Source: Kushneria pakistanensis (GTDB lineage: Bacteria; Pseudomonadota; Gammaproteobacteria; Pseudomonadales; Halomonadaceae). From it: 64,000 bases of DNA. Each line of letters opens with the position of its first letter. Position 1 is the stretch's first letter. Below the pieces are notes generated by a model. That model searched no databases. It was not told the DNA's origin and was given only the letters and a program-made list of their open reading frames with translations. Location: contig NZ_BMZM01000002.1 in NCBI RefSeq assembly GCF_014652795.1, positions 372,001 to 436,000 on the forward strand. The letters are read 5' to 3'. A program made the translations under genes and the position numbers. Shown one piece after another: positions 35,187-46,206 of the stretch.

Positions 35187-35612
35187 TTACTGCGAGGAGG
35201 TGTCGATCCTTTGAACCTCGGCGCTGCCGGCGCCGCGGTAGGCGGTCACTTCCAGCTCGACCTTGTAGACCTCCGAGCCCAGCGGCGGGCAGGTGACGGT
35301 GATGACCGGATCAACGCCGCGCATCGTCTCGCCAAACAGCGTCATGACGGTCTCGGTATCGGCCGGGTTCTGGATGAAGATCCTTGCGGATACCACGTCG
35401 GCCAGACTGCTGTCGACGGCGGCAAGGCCGCGCTCGATGTTGGCAAACACCTGCTTGAGCTGCTCGCTGACATCCTCCGGAATCTCCTTGGTGTCCGGGT
35501 TGCGACCGGCCGTGTTGGAAACAAGGATCCAGTTGTCGACGGCCACCACGCGGGAATAGCTGGCGTGTTCCTCGAATTTTGAACCTGTCTTTACCTTTGT
35601 AATCCTGGTCAT
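35187..35612 (-). CDS. RidA-family imine/enamine deaminase
   Basis: A 141-residue RidA/YjgF-like protein. Typical features are the N-terminal YSRVVAVDNWILVSNTAGRNP strand, EQLKQVFANIERGLAAVDSSLADVVSARIFI, and the C-terminal ITVTCPPLGSEVYKVELEVTAYRG (the usual catalytic Arg position reads as part of this segment and is not certain). RidA proteins hydrolyse reactive imines released by amine oxidases, which fits the neighbours on both sides. It lies 92 bp after the FAD oxidase start side and 75 bp from the cyclodeaminase homologue, all co-directional. Confidence 0.82.
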   Translation of the reverse strand: MTRITKVKTGSKFEEHASYSRVVAVDNWILVSNTAGRNPDTKEIPEDVSEQLKQVFANIERGLAAVDSSLADVVSARIFIQNPADTETVMTLFGETMRGVDPVITVTCPPLGSEVYKVELEVTAYRGAGSAEVQRIDTSSQ

Positions 35613-35690
35613 TGCAGAGTGCTCGCATTAAAAGTCGATGAAAGGGCGGGCGCCCGTAAACGGGGCGCCTGCCGAAGAAGACGCTGCTCG

Positions 35691-36830
35691 TTATCGCAGT
35701 ACTGGTTCATCCCACAGGTTGAGCCTGACGCCGATGCCCTCTTCCACGGCCCGGCGGTAGACGACCGTGGCCCAGGCGACGTCCTCGACCGGCATGCCGC
35801 CGACCGACATCATGATGATCTCGTCATCGCTTTGACGCCCCGGGCTGTCACCGGAGACGATGGCGCCCAGGTCCTCGAGATCCTCGGCCTTGAGGGTGCC
35901 GGCGTGAATCATGTCCATGAACTTCACGCCGACCAGCGGAATACAGTTGTGGGCGGGCTTGGGCACTTCCTCGTACCAGGCTTCATAGAGGCCGGTGTCG
36001 TCGAGCACCTTGCGAACATCACTCGCCTCCATGCCTTCATCGAAGTTGCACGGCGCGGGCATGGCCAGAAAGGCGCCGGGCTTGACCCACTCACGCTTGA
36101 CCAGCGGATACTGCGAGGGGTCGCCGACTTCGCCGGAAGCGCAGTAGGTCACGATGTCTGAATCGCGCACCACGGCTTCGACACTGTCGACCACCTCGAC
36201 ATTGGTGATCTGCGGATAGTGCTCTTCTATCCAGTTCAGAAAGACGCTGAGGTTTTCGCCGCTGCGGCCCTTGACCTTGAGGGTGTCAATCTGCGGACAG
36301 ACGGCCATAAACGCCGCCACGCTCGTGCGGCCCATCACGCCCGGTCCCAGAAGACCGATAACGCGGGAGTCCTTGCGCGCCAGGTGGCGGGCGCCGACGC
36401 CCGGCACCGCGCCGGTGCGGTAGGCCGACAGCAGGTTGGCCGACATGTAGGCCAGCGGCGCGGCAGTGTCCGGGTCGGTGAGCGTGAACATCAAAATGGA
36501 GCGGGGCAGCCCCTTTTCCTTGTTGGCGATGTTGGAGCCGTACCACTTCACCCCGGAAGTGCAGAAGCTGCCGCCCAGATAGGCCGGCATCGCCATCATG
36601 CGACGATCCGCGGTGGGCTTTGGCATGGTGGGAAACGGCGACTCCTGGGGAAACATGATCATCGCGCCGTGCGAGTCATTGTTGGGGCCGGCCATGCGGT
36701 AGTCACCGATGTGCAGCAGGTGAAAGACCTCTTCCATGGTATCGACGCAGGCGGCCATGTCGGTGACACCTGCGCGGATCATGTCCTGCTCGGACAGATA
36801 GATGAAATCGATTCTGGTGTTGTGGTCCAT
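35691..36830 (-). CDS. Ornithine cyclodeaminase-family protein, tyramine oxidase subunit B-like
   Basis: A 379-residue member of the ornithine cyclodeaminase/mu-crystallin family with an NAD-binding segment (RVIGLLGPGVMGRTSVAAFMAV) and substrate-site stretches (GVKWYGSNIANKEKGLPRSILMFTLTDPDTAAPLAYMSANLLSAYRTGAVPGVGARHL). Long homologues of this type occur as the second component of tyramine oxidation in pseudomonads, next to an FAD oxidoreductase. The ATG at 36830 is preferred; the frame opens earlier but without support. It is the first gene of a three-gene minus-strand unit. The precise reaction (imine reduction or cyclisation versus a structural role) is unresolved. Confidence 0.78.
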   Translation of the reverse strand: MDHNTRIDFIYLSEQDMIRAGVTDMAACVDTMEEVFHLLHIGDYRMAGPNNDSHGAMIMFPQESPFPTMPKPTADRRMMAMPAYLGGSFCTSGVKWYGSNIANKEKGLPRSILMFTLTDPDTAAPLAYMSANLLSAYRTGAVPGVGARHLARKDSRVIGLLGPGVMGRTSVAAFMAVCPQIDTLKVKGRSGENLSVFLNWIEEHYPQITNVEVVDSVEAVVRDSDIVTYCASGEVGDPSQYPLVKREWVKPGAFLAMPAPCNFDEGMEASDVRKVLDDTGLYEAWYEEVPKPAHNCIPLVGVKFMDMIHAGTLKAEDLEDLGAIVSGDSPGRQSDDEIIMMSVGGMPVEDVAWATVVYRRAVEEGIGVRLNLWDEPVLR

Positions 36831-36968
36831 CGTGCGGCCCTCGGCGAGTTCTTTCCAATGCGATGTCCCGCATGGTGCGTCTCGTCGAACGCAGGCGTTA
36901 GCACAGATCGGCAACCGATGGCGGTTCCAGGACCAAGGTCGAAGAGCGTGGCAAAAGGCACATGGAGG

Positions 36969-37670
36969 TCAAAAAAGCGCCCCGACAAGCCCAATGCCTG
37001 AAACCAGCGCATGCAGCAGCATCGGCAGCAAAAGTCCTTTGGTGCGCCAGCGGTAATAGCCCAGCACCAGTCCCCAGCCAAAAAGCGCCACAAACGTGAG
37101 CAGGTGGTGGTACTGGATCATGTGCAGCCCGGCGAAACACAGCGCGCTGAACACGATCAAAAGCGCCACGCGCCAGCCACGCGTCTGGTGATCGACTCTC
37201 GCCATCAGGAAGTGGCGAAAGGCCAGCTCCTCGATGATGGGCGCCCAGACCAGCACGCAGGCTGCCATGATCACGTTCTGGAGCAGGCTCCTGCCGTCAT
37301 AAAGCGATGCCATGAACGCCTCGGGTGCCATGTCCAGCCAGACGCTGATTGCTGCCGCCAGCCCCTGCACCAGCAGCACCAGACCAATGCCGCGGGCAAC
37401 ATCGCCTCCCGTGAAGCGCCCGAGAAGCCGGGGCTCGGAGGAAAACCAGCGCCGCCACGCCCAAAAGCCTGCCAGCATCAGCAGCAGTGACGGCGCGAGA
37501 ATCACCGCAAAGCCGTAGCCCTGAATGAGCGCGGCAAACGCGGCATCACTCAGGACATGCTGCAGCACCCATACGCTTGAAAACTGGCTGGCGAGATAGA
37601 CGGCAAACATTGCCAGGCCAAACAGGATCTGAAGGCAAGGGCGCTGATCAAAAGGGCGAGCGGTGGTCAT
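36969..37670 (-). CDS. CPBP-family intramembrane glutamic endopeptidase-like protein
   Basis: A 233-residue membrane protein with about 6-7 helices and the CPBP/Rce1 motifs: Glu147-Glu148 with Arg152 (IIEELAFRHFL), FAGLH with His183, and His220 (LLHALVSG). These form the glutamate-dependent protease site. The start at 37670 precedes the first basic N-terminal stretch and TM1. It is not obviously part of the catabolic island; its substrate is unknown. Confidence 0.85.
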   Translation of the reverse strand: MTTARPFDQRPCLQILFGLAMFAVYLASQFSSVWVLQHVLSDAAFAALIQGYGFAVILAPSLLLMLAGFWAWRRWFSSEPRLLGRFTGGDVARGIGLVLLVQGLAAAISVWLDMAPEAFMASLYDGRSLLQNVIMAACVLVWAPIIEELAFRHFLMARVDHQTRGWRVALLIVFSALCFAGLHMIQYHHLLTFVALFGWGLVLGYYRWRTKGLLLPMLLHALVSGIGLVGALF

Positions 37671-37787
37671 GGCCCGGGCTCCGGTAGCGGGAATCCAGGC
37701 AGGGTAGCACTCGTTTCTGAAGTCAGCGCAGAGCAGAGCGATGGAAAAGGGCGCTAGACTGGAAGCGTTGCCCAGCAAGGAGTCACC

Positions 37788-38702
37788 ATGAAGACCTTTG
37801 CCCTCTCCCCGGGAGATGCCGAGCGCGCCCGCCCCGATGTGGCCGGCTTTTTCGATCCCCGCACCTTCAGCATTCAGTACGTGGTGATTGATCCCGCCAC
37901 GCGGCGCTGCGTGATCATCGATCCGGTGCTCGATTTCGATGAAAAGGCCGGCGGCACCGCCACGCTGCAGGCCGATGCGCTGCTTGAATACATCGAACAG
38001 GAAGGGCTCGAGGTCGAGTGGATTCTGGACACGCACCCGCACGCCGATCATTTCAGTGCGGCGCGCTACCTGCATGAGAAAACCGGTGCGCCGACCGCCA
38101 TTGGCCGGGCGGTCACAAGGGTGCAGGCGATGTGGAAGGAGATTTATCACTGGCCGGAGTTAAGCGATGACGGCAGCCAGTGGGATCGTCTTTTTGACGA
38201 CGGCGACACCTTCCGGGTGGGTGATCTTGAGGCGCGCGTCATGCACTCGCCGGGCCATACGCTGGCATCCATCACCTGCGTGATCGGCGATGCCGCCTTC
38301 GTGCACGACACGCTCTTCCAGCCGGACTTCGGCACTGCGCGGGCCGACTTTCCCGGCGGCTGTGCGCACCAGCTGTGGCACTCGATCCAGGCCATTCTGG
38401 CTCTGCCGGACGACACGCGGCTGTTCACCGGTCACGACTACATGCTGGGGGATCGCGAGCCGCAGTGGGAAAGCACCGTGCGCGAGCAGCGCGAGACCAA
38501 CAAACATCAGGTGGGGGCGTGTGGCGAGGCCGAATTCGTCGCGCTGCGACAAGGGCGCGATCACGAATTACCGATGCCGAAGCTGATCCTGCACGCACTG
38601 CAGGTCAATATTCTTGGCGGGCGCCTGCCGGAGCCCGAGAGCAACGGCCGGCGCTATCTGAAGATTCCACTCGATGCGCTGGATGGGGCGGCGTGGGAGT
38701 AG
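37788..38702 (+). CDS. MBL-fold hydrolase, persulfide dioxygenase/Blh-like
   Basis: A 304-residue metallo-beta-lactamase-fold protein. The metal motif THPHADH (82-88) gives His83, His85, Asp87 and His88; further ligands are in HSPGHTLASITCV, FQPDFGTARADFPGG and LFTGHDYM. The arrangement, with a C-terminal PMPKLILHALQVNILGGRLPEPE segment, matches ETHE1-related persulfide dioxygenases/sulfurtransferase-linked Blh proteins, so sulfide detoxification is likely. AAGGAGTCACC precedes the ATG. It stands alone between divergent and convergent neighbours. Confidence 0.82.
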   Translation: MKTFALSPGDAERARPDVAGFFDPRTFSIQYVVIDPATRRCVIIDPVLDFDEKAGGTATLQADALLEYIEQEGLEVEWILDTHPHADHFSAARYLHEKTGAPTAIGRAVTRVQAMWKEIYHWPELSDDGSQWDRLFDDGDTFRVGDLEARVMHSPGHTLASITCVIGDAAFVHDTLFQPDFGTARADFPGGCAHQLWHSIQAILALPDDTRLFTGHDYMLGDREPQWESTVREQRETNKHQVGACGEAEFVALRQGRDHELPMPKLILHALQVNILGGRLPEPESNGRRYLKIPLDALDGAAWE

Positions 38703-38765
38703 CAGAAGAATGGCGTCGCGAATCGGGAAAATAAAATCCGACGACGCCATGAAAGTGATGAAGGG

Positions 38766-39632
38766 TTACTCGATATTTTGAATCTGCTCGCGCATCTGCT
38801 CGATCAGCACCTTGAGTTCCACCGCGCAGCGAGTGGTATCAGTGACGGCAGCCTTGGAGGAGAGCGTGTTGGCTTCGCGGTTGAGCTCCTGCATCAGAAA
38901 GTCCAGTCGGCGACCAATGGGCCCCTTCTGATTCAACTGACGCTCGACCTCGCCCACGTGGGTGTCGAGGCGATCAAGCTCCTCGGCGACATCGGCCTTT
39001 TGCGCCATCAGGGCCATTTCCGCTTCCAGCCGGTTGGGATCAAGCTCGGCCTTCACGGTCTCCAGACGCTCCAGAATCTGGCTGCGCTGGCGCTCCAGCA
39101 CGGCCGGCAGGTGGGCGCGCACTTCCTCCACCTGGGCGCGAATGCCCGTCAGACGCTCGCGGATCAGCGCGCAGAGCTGCTCGCCTTCGCGTTCGCGGCC
39201 GGCGTTCAAATCCTCGAGTGCCTGCGACATCAGCTTGAGCGCAGCGGCGCGCACGGCGTCCATGTCGATCTCGCCGCCGCGGGCAATGCCGGGATGATCC
39301 AGCAGTTCCAGCAGGCTGGGCATGGAGGCTTCCGGGGCATGGCGGCGCAGGCGGGTCAGGGTTTCCATCAGGACTTCAAGGTGGCCGACATTGATATCAA
39401 GGCCGTCACCGCTGCTCCGGGCACGTTCAAAGCGCAGCGAACATTCGATCTTGCCGCGTGAGAGCGCGCCGCGCAGGCTGTCGCGAAACGGCGCTTCCAG
39501 ATCGCGCAGGGTCTCGGGCAGGCGAAAGTGCAGATCGAGATAGCGCTGGTTGACCGAGCGCAGTTCCAGCGCAAGGCTGCCCCAGTCGGCATCCAGCGTC
39601 TGGCGGGTGAAGGCGGTCATGCTGCGTGCCAT
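38766..39632 (-). CDS. yicC: YicC family endoribonuclease-like protein
   Basis: A 288-residue protein with N-terminal SMTAFTR and SVNQRYLDLHFRLPETLRDLE, and the C-terminal LDTHVGEVERQLNQKGPIGRRLDFLMQELNREANTLSSKA segment, which define YicC. E. coli YicC has been reported to act as an RNase that promotes degradation of the RyhB small RNA. It is divergent from rph, the usual arrangement in gammaproteobacteria. Confidence 0.93.
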   Translation of the reverse strand: MARSMTAFTRQTLDADWGSLALELRSVNQRYLDLHFRLPETLRDLEAPFRDSLRGALSRGKIECSLRFERARSSGDGLDINVGHLEVLMETLTRLRRHAPEASMPSLLELLDHPGIARGGEIDMDAVRAAALKLMSQALEDLNAGREREGEQLCALIRERLTGIRAQVEEVRAHLPAVLERQRSQILERLETVKAELDPNRLEAEMALMAQKADVAEELDRLDTHVGEVERQLNQKGPIGRRLDFLMQELNREANTLSSKAAVTDTTRCAVELKVLIEQMREQIQNIE

Positions 39633-39759
39633 GGGTCATCCTTGCGTGAAGTGATAAAGGGTGAGTCTAAACGATTCGTTCATCGTGCAGGCAGGCGTGT
39701 AAGATGCCCGGCCCGCCTTTTGGTTTGTAGTTTTCATTTTTACCAGTAGAGAGAGTGTC

Positions 39760-40482
39760 ATGCGACCCAGTGGACGTGCCCCCGAGGCAACTCGTGAAAT
39801 TACCCTGACCCGCGGCTACACGAAGCATGCCGAGGGCTCTGTGCTGGTCGCCTTTGGCGATACCCAGGTGCTGTGCACGGCAAGCGTTGAAGCCGGCGTG
39901 CCGCGCTGGCTGCGTGGCAAGGGTCAGGGCTGGATCACCGCCGAGTACGGCATGCTGCCGCGCGCGACGCATACCCGCAACGGCCGGGAAGCGGCCCGTG
40001 GCAAGCAGGGCGGTCGTACCGTTGAAATCCAGCGTCTGATCGGGCGCAGCCTGCGCGCGGCGGTCGATCTGAAAAAGCTCGGTGAGTTCACCATTACCAT
40101 CGACTGCGATGTGATCCAGGCCGACGGCGGTACGCGCACGGCGTCAATTACCGGCGGCTGTGTGGCGCTGGTCGATGCGCTCCAGACGCTGCAGCGCAAA
40201 AAGCAGATCACCACCGATCCGCTCAAGCAGCTGGTCAGCGCGGTATCGGTCGGTATCTACAAGGGCCAGGCGGTGACGGATCTGGACTACGCCGAGGATT
40301 CGCGCGCCGAGACCGACATGAACGTGGTCATGACCGCCGATGGCGGCATCATCGAGGTGCAGGGCACCGCCGAGCAGAAATCGTTCTCGCGCAGTGAGCT
40401 CAACGCCATGATGGATATGGCCGAAAACGGCTGCGAGCAGCTCTTTGCGCGTCAGCGCGACGTGCTGGGCATGGTCAGCTAA
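39760..40482 (+). CDS. rph: RNase PH
   Basis: A 240-residue phosphorolytic 3'-5' exoribonuclease that trims tRNA precursors. It shows [39 protein letters not shown]-type N-terminus, [44 protein letters not shown], and the catalytic [19 protein letters not shown] and [19 protein letters not shown] segments. Full length, unlike the frameshifted rph of E. coli K-12. A strong hairpin follows at 40521. Confidence 0.96.
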   Translation: MRPSGRAPEATREITLTRGYTKHAEGSVLVAFGDTQVLCTASVEAGVPRWLRGKGQGWITAEYGMLPRATHTRNGREAARGKQGGRTVEIQRLIGRSLRAAVDLKKLGEFTITIDCDVIQADGGTRTASITGGCVALVDALQTLQRKKQITTDPLKQLVSAVSVGIYKGQAVTDLDYAEDSRAETDMNVVMTADGGIIEVQGTAEQKSFSRSELNAMMDMAENGCEQLFARQRDVLGMVS

Positions 40483-40520
40483 ACGCCCGGGCGTGGTCTG
40501 CCACGCCGGACGCATAACGA

Positions 40521-40555
40521 CACGGCGCCGAAAGCCAAAGGCTTTCGGCGCCGTG
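40521..40555. terminator. Hairpin between rph and crc (bidirectional terminator candidate)
   Basis: A perfect 16-bp stem (CACGGCGCCGAAAGCC / GGCTTTCGGCGCCGTG) with a 3-base loop between convergent genes. There is only TT after the stem, so termination may be weak in the plus direction. Confidence 0.65.
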
Positions 40556-40617
40556 TTGCGCGAAGGGACCGAAACAGGTGCTGTCGATCACGGCCTGGCC
40601 GTCATCGACAACCGATA

Positions 40618-41379
40618 TCAGAGCTCCAGATCGTACTCGATAATCAGCGGGGCGAATTCGCTGAAGTCGGCCTCGTGATCGATCCAGGCGCGCTTGGCAG
40701 TGCGGGCGATGTCCGGACCGGTGATCTGATAGTCCATGCGCCAGCCATCCTGACGCTTGCGCGGCACGTCACTGTCGAGCTTTTCCCACCAGGTGTGATG
40801 ACCGGCGTTGCGCTCGACCTCACGGAAGGTGTCGACAAAGTCCATCGGGCCGAAGACCTGATCCATGAAGGCGCGCTCTTCAGGGCGAAAGCCCGGCGTG
40901 CTCTGGTGCTCGGACCAGTGATCAAGATCGACGGTCTTGTGGGCGATGTACCAGCTGCCGGCAATGATGTACTGACGACGCTTGCGGCGCAGCTTGTTGA
41001 GATAGTCGCTGTACTGCGCGATAAAGCGCTGCTTGGCGTGGGGGTCTTCCGGCATCAGAAAGGAGGCCACGCTGAAGCGGTCGTAATCGGCCTGCAGGAA
41101 ACGACCTTCGTTGTCGCACTGCTCAAAGCCCAGACCATACATGATCGCCTTGGGGATCTTGCGGCAGTAGATGCCTACGCCGGCAAAGTCGTCCTGTTCG
41201 GCATCCAGAAAATAGCCTTCATAGCCCTCGGGGTAGAGGATCGAGTCGTCCAGCTCGAAGCTTTTGGTTTTCAGGTTCTGCACGCAGACGATGTCGGCAT
41301 CCTGCGCTTTCAGCCAGTCGAGAAAGCCCCGCTCGACGGCCCTGCGCATGCCATTGACGTTGATACTGGCGATTTTCAT
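40618..41379 (-). CDS. crc: Crc-like catabolite repression control protein (degenerate exonuclease III fold)
   Basis: A 253-residue endonuclease/exonuclease/phosphatase-fold protein. It begins as ExoIII does (MKIASINVNGMRRAVERGFLDWLKAQDADIVCVQ), but catalytic residues are lost: the QET motif is QNL (Asn35), the GDxN motif reads AGSWYIAH, and the final SDH is missing (FAPLIIEYDLEL). This is the signature of Crc, which with Hfq represses translation of catabolic mRNAs in pseudomonads. Adjacent divergent pyrE matches the crc-pyrE order of Pseudomonas. It may set the preference hierarchy for the aromatic genes upstream (inference). Confidence 0.85.
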   Translation of the reverse strand: MKIASINVNGMRRAVERGFLDWLKAQDADIVCVQNLKTKSFELDDSILYPEGYEGYFLDAEQDDFAGVGIYCRKIPKAIMYGLGFEQCDNEGRFLQADYDRFSVASFLMPEDPHAKQRFIAQYSDYLNKLRRKRRQYIIAGSWYIAHKTVDLDHWSEHQSTPGFRPEERAFMDQVFGPMDFVDTFREVERNAGHHTWWEKLDSDVPRKRQDGWRMDYQITGPDIARTAKRAWIDHEADFSEFAPLIIEYDLEL

Positions 41380-41465
41380 ACATGGTCCCTTGTTTTTCGC
41401 GCGTGTATGATACCCGAGCCTGACAGGTTTGGGTAAAGAGCCGGTACAAGAAATAAGGGTACGAC

Positions 41466-42113
41466 ATGCACGATGAGCAGCGAGAATTCATCGAATTCGC
41501 CATTGCCGAGCAGGCGCTCCGCTTTGGCGAGTTCACTCTCAAGTCGGGGCGCGTCAGTCCCTATTTCTTCAATGCAGGCCATTTTCACAGTGGTGCGGCA
41601 CTGGCCATGCTGGGGCGCTGCTATGCCGGTGCCATTCAGCGCAGCGGGCTGGCGTTTGATCTTCTGTTCGGCCCTGCCTACAAGGGCATTCCGCTGGCAT
41701 CGAGTACGGCCATTGCGATGGCCACCCATCATGACCGCAATCTCCCCTGGTCGTTCAACCGCAAGGAAGCCAAGGACCACGGTGAAGGCGGCTCGATCGT
41801 GGGGGCGCCGCTGTCCGGCCGCGTGCTGATCATTGATGACGTCATCACTGCCGGCACGGCCATTGGTGAATCCATGGCGCTGATCGAGGCGGCCGGCGCG
41901 ACCGCCGCCGGCGTGGTCGTGGCCCTTGATCGTCAGGAACGCGGCCAGGGCGACATCAGCGCGATTGAAGATGTTCGCCAGCGCTACGGCATTCCGGTCA
42001 TCCCTATCGTCACCCTGGCGGGTATTCTTGAGTATCTCGAGACCCACGCCGATGACACCATGGCGCCGCACGCCCGCGCCATTCATGGCTACCGCACGCG
42101 CTACGGCGTCTGA
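41466..42113 (+). CDS. pyrE: Orotate phosphoribosyltransferase
   Basis: A 215-residue enzyme making orotidine monophosphate from orotate and PRPP in pyrimidine synthesis. The flexible loop [17 protein letters not shown] and the PRPP-binding [13 protein letters not shown] are present, with [12 protein letters not shown] near the N-terminus. Divergent from crc with an 86-bp gap. Confidence 0.97.
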   Translation: MHDEQREFIEFAIAEQALRFGEFTLKSGRVSPYFFNAGHFHSGAALAMLGRCYAGAIQRSGLAFDLLFGPAYKGIPLASSTAIAMATHHDRNLPWSFNRKEAKDHGEGGSIVGAPLSGRVLIIDDVITAGTAIGESMALIEAAGATAAGVVVALDRQERGQGDISAIEDVRQRYGIPVIPIVTLAGILEYLETHADDTMAPHARAIHGYRTRYGV

Positions 42114-42294
42114 GCGCGGCGCTTCAGTCGATGGTAAGGTGGCCTTAATAAAAAAGATGACATCATGTCGATCCGCATCATCATGATGGCACAATGCACC
42201 GGGACACACCGGTCTGTATGCCTGCAGGCGAACGGGTTAATTTTCTGACAGTGCACGTCTTGTTTTCAGGGGACGTCCAGCCAAGGATTGCAAC

Positions 42295-42846
42295 ATGAAA
42301 AAAATCATCATTTCGGTACTGGGCGCAGGCCTTGCCCTCTCAAGTCTCAATGCCTCGGCCCTGAGCGTCTCGGCCAGCGGCGGCAAGGACACTCACAGTG
42401 TTCAGATCAATCAGTCCCTGCTGCCGGGCTGGAGCGCCGGTGCGGGCTACAGCAACACTGATCGCAGCGGCGACAACACCAAGACCTATTCCGGTCAGCT
42501 GATGTTCTCGCCCTACGTACCGGGTGTGGATATTTCACTGGGTGGTCGTTACCAGTACATGGATTCCCACTATGGTAACGGCGGCGGTCTGGGCCTGGGC
42601 GGTTCGGCCTATGTTGATACCCCGATCCCGCGCGTCAGCGTCGGCGGCTACGGTTTCGTCACGCCGACCGGCCTGAGCCACGGCGATCTGGACAAGAGCT
42701 ACGAGTACGGCGCCCGCGCCCGTGCCACGCTCATTGCCAACACCTACGGCTTCGTGGGCTATCGCTACTACCGCGCCGATTTCGACAATCACAGCAACAA
42801 GACGCTGTTCAGCGGTCCGGAGCTGGGCGTTTCGGTTGGTTTCTAA
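42295..42846 (+). CDS. YfaZ-family outer-membrane protein
   Basis: A 183-residue barrel protein with a signal peptide (MKKIIISVLGAGLALSSLNASA). It has alternating strands such as WSAGAGYSNTDRSGDNTKTYSGQLMFSPYVPGVDISLGGRYQYMD and ends GVSVGF. It fits the YfaZ family of small barrels found in Halomonas-like genomes. The C-terminal coding end is followed by a 12-bp duplicate of its last bases (TTCTAAATCGAT at 42841 and 42857). Confidence 0.8.
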   Translation: MKKIIISVLGAGLALSSLNASALSVSASGGKDTHSVQINQSLLPGWSAGAGYSNTDRSGDNTKTYSGQLMFSPYVPGVDISLGGRYQYMDSHYGNGGGLGLGGSAYVDTPIPRVSVGGYGFVTPTGLSHGDLDKSYEYGARARATLIANTYGFVGYRYYRADFDNHSNKTLFSGPELGVSVGF

Positions 42847-42900
42847 ATCGATTGGCTTCTAAATCGATGGGTGTCTGATTCGATCAGCACCTGTCACGGG

Positions 42901-42926
42901 CGGGCCCGGCTTTCATGCCGGGCCCG
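42901..42926 (+). terminator. Hairpin downstream of yfaZ-like gene
   Basis: A perfect 10-bp stem (CGGGCCCGGC / GCCGGGCCCG) with a 6-base loop, followed by CTGTCGTT. A T tract is poor, so termination is tentative. Confidence 0.55.
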
Positions 42927-42970
42927 CTGTCGTTGGTAGCTCCAATTCCAGCAGGAACGCTTGCCAGACC

Positions 42971-43435
42971 ATGCTTGATATCGTTTTGTTTGAACCGGAA
43001 ATTGCCCCCAACACCGGCAACATCATCAGACTCTGCGCCAATACCGGTTTTCGCCTGCACCTGATCGAGCCGCTCGGCTTTGAACTTGATGACAAGCGTC
43101 TGCGCCGTGCCGGGCTTGATTACCACGAGTGGGCGCGCGTGCAGGTGCATGCTTCCCTTGAGGCTTTCATGGCCGCGGTTGAACCCACACGTGTGCTGGC
43201 CGTGACCACCCGCGGGCGGTCACGTCATGATCAGGTGGGCTATCAAATGGGAGATGCGCTGCTGTTCGGCCCGGAGAGCCGTGGCCTGCCGCAGGCCCTG
43301 ATCGACAGCCTTCCCGAAAACCAGCGCCTGCGCATTCCCATGCGCGAGGGCAGTCGCAGTCTCAACCTGTCCAACGCCTGCGCCGTGCTGGTCTATGAAG
43401 CCTGGCGGCAGCTGGATTTTGGCGGCGCGCTGTAG
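42971..43435 (+). CDS. trmL: TrmL, tRNA (cytidine/uridine-34-2'-O)-methyltransferase
   Basis: A 154-residue SPOUT methyltransferase that 2'-O-methylates the wobble base of tRNA-Leu. Motifs include the [27 protein letters not shown]-terminus, [13 protein letters not shown] and the knot region [27 protein letters not shown]. Its last 43 bases overlap the convergent GNAT gene. Confidence 0.95.
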   Translation: MLDIVLFEPEIAPNTGNIIRLCANTGFRLHLIEPLGFELDDKRLRRAGLDYHEWARVQVHASLEAFMAAVEPTRVLAVTTRGRSRHDQVGYQMGDALLFGPESRGLPQALIDSLPENQRLRIPMREGSRSLNLSNACAVLVYEAWRQLDFGGAL

Positions 43436-43899
43436 CTCGGCTCGTTCAGCCGCCTTGTCATGAACAGACTGTAGGGGTCTTCCCGGTAATCGCCGAACGG
43501 CGGGCAGGTCTCAAAGCCGAAGCGCTCATAGAGACGCTGCGCCGGTGCAAAGGCAGCCGGCGTACCGGTCTCAAGGCTCAGGCGCTCATAGCCGCGCGAA
43601 CGCGCCTCTTTGATGATGTGCTCGAGCAGTTTGGCCGCCACGCCGCGGCGCAGATGTGTGTCGGCGGTGCGCATCAACTTGATCTCGCCGTGGGTCTCAT
43701 CGAGGGCCTTGAGCGCGCCACAGCCGGCAATGGTGTTGCCTTCCCAGACGCTCCAGAAGGTGATACCGGCGCCACGTAGCGCCTCAATATCCAGCGCGTG
43801 GCAGCTCTCCTCGGGGGAGTGGCCGGCCAGCTCCGTCACGTGTGCGCGAATCAGCGCGAGGGTGTCTGCCCTGGTCAGATCATCCTGAAGTATCTTCAT
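43393..43899 (-). CDS. GNAT-family N-acetyltransferase
   Basis: A 168-residue acetyltransferase. The acetyl-CoA motif is seen at [37 protein letters not shown], followed by [22 protein letters not shown]. It is near the PhnO/YitI-like small GNATs; the substrate is unknown. The ATG at 43899 is preferred because GAGG lies 8 bases upstream. It ends inside trmL by 43 bp on the opposite strand. Confidence 0.83.
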   Translation of the reverse strand: MKILQDDLTRADTLALIRAHVTELAGHSPEESCHALDIEALRGAGITFWSVWEGNTIAGCGALKALDETHGEIKLMRTADTHLRRGVAAKLLEHIIKEARSRGYERLSLETGTPAAFAPAQRLYERFGFETCPPFGDYREDPYSLFMTRRLNEPSYSAPPKSSCRQAS

Positions 43900-43984
43900 G
43901 GTCATTGCCTCTTGTTGTTGTGGTCTGTCGTGGCTTGTCATTGTAGATAAGCAGTTGCCGTTTTAAATCAGCAGGCGCTGCGCC

Positions 43985-44011
43985 GGTATAAAAAAGCCGC
44001 TTTTTTATACC
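43985..44011. repeat. Perfect 27-bp palindrome between GNAT and rep
   Basis: Two perfect 13-bp arms (GGTATAAAAAAGC / GCTTTTTTATACC) around a single C, in the divergent region upstream of rep. Each arm contains TATAAA, so it may hold overlapping -10 boxes or an operator, or be a leftover terminator. Confidence 0.75.
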
Positions 44012-44154
44012 TCGTGCAAGCAACTGATAACGCGCGGCTTTCCTCCTCGGCATGACGGTCGAAAGCCAATCCCCTGCCTGGCACTACAGCACATCCCGCG
44101 TCGCAGGATGTATCATGTGCGCCTGCGTCATCTGCCCTTCATCAGGTTGTTCCC

Positions 44155-46202
<2,048 letters not shown>

Positions 46203-46206
<4 letters not shown>

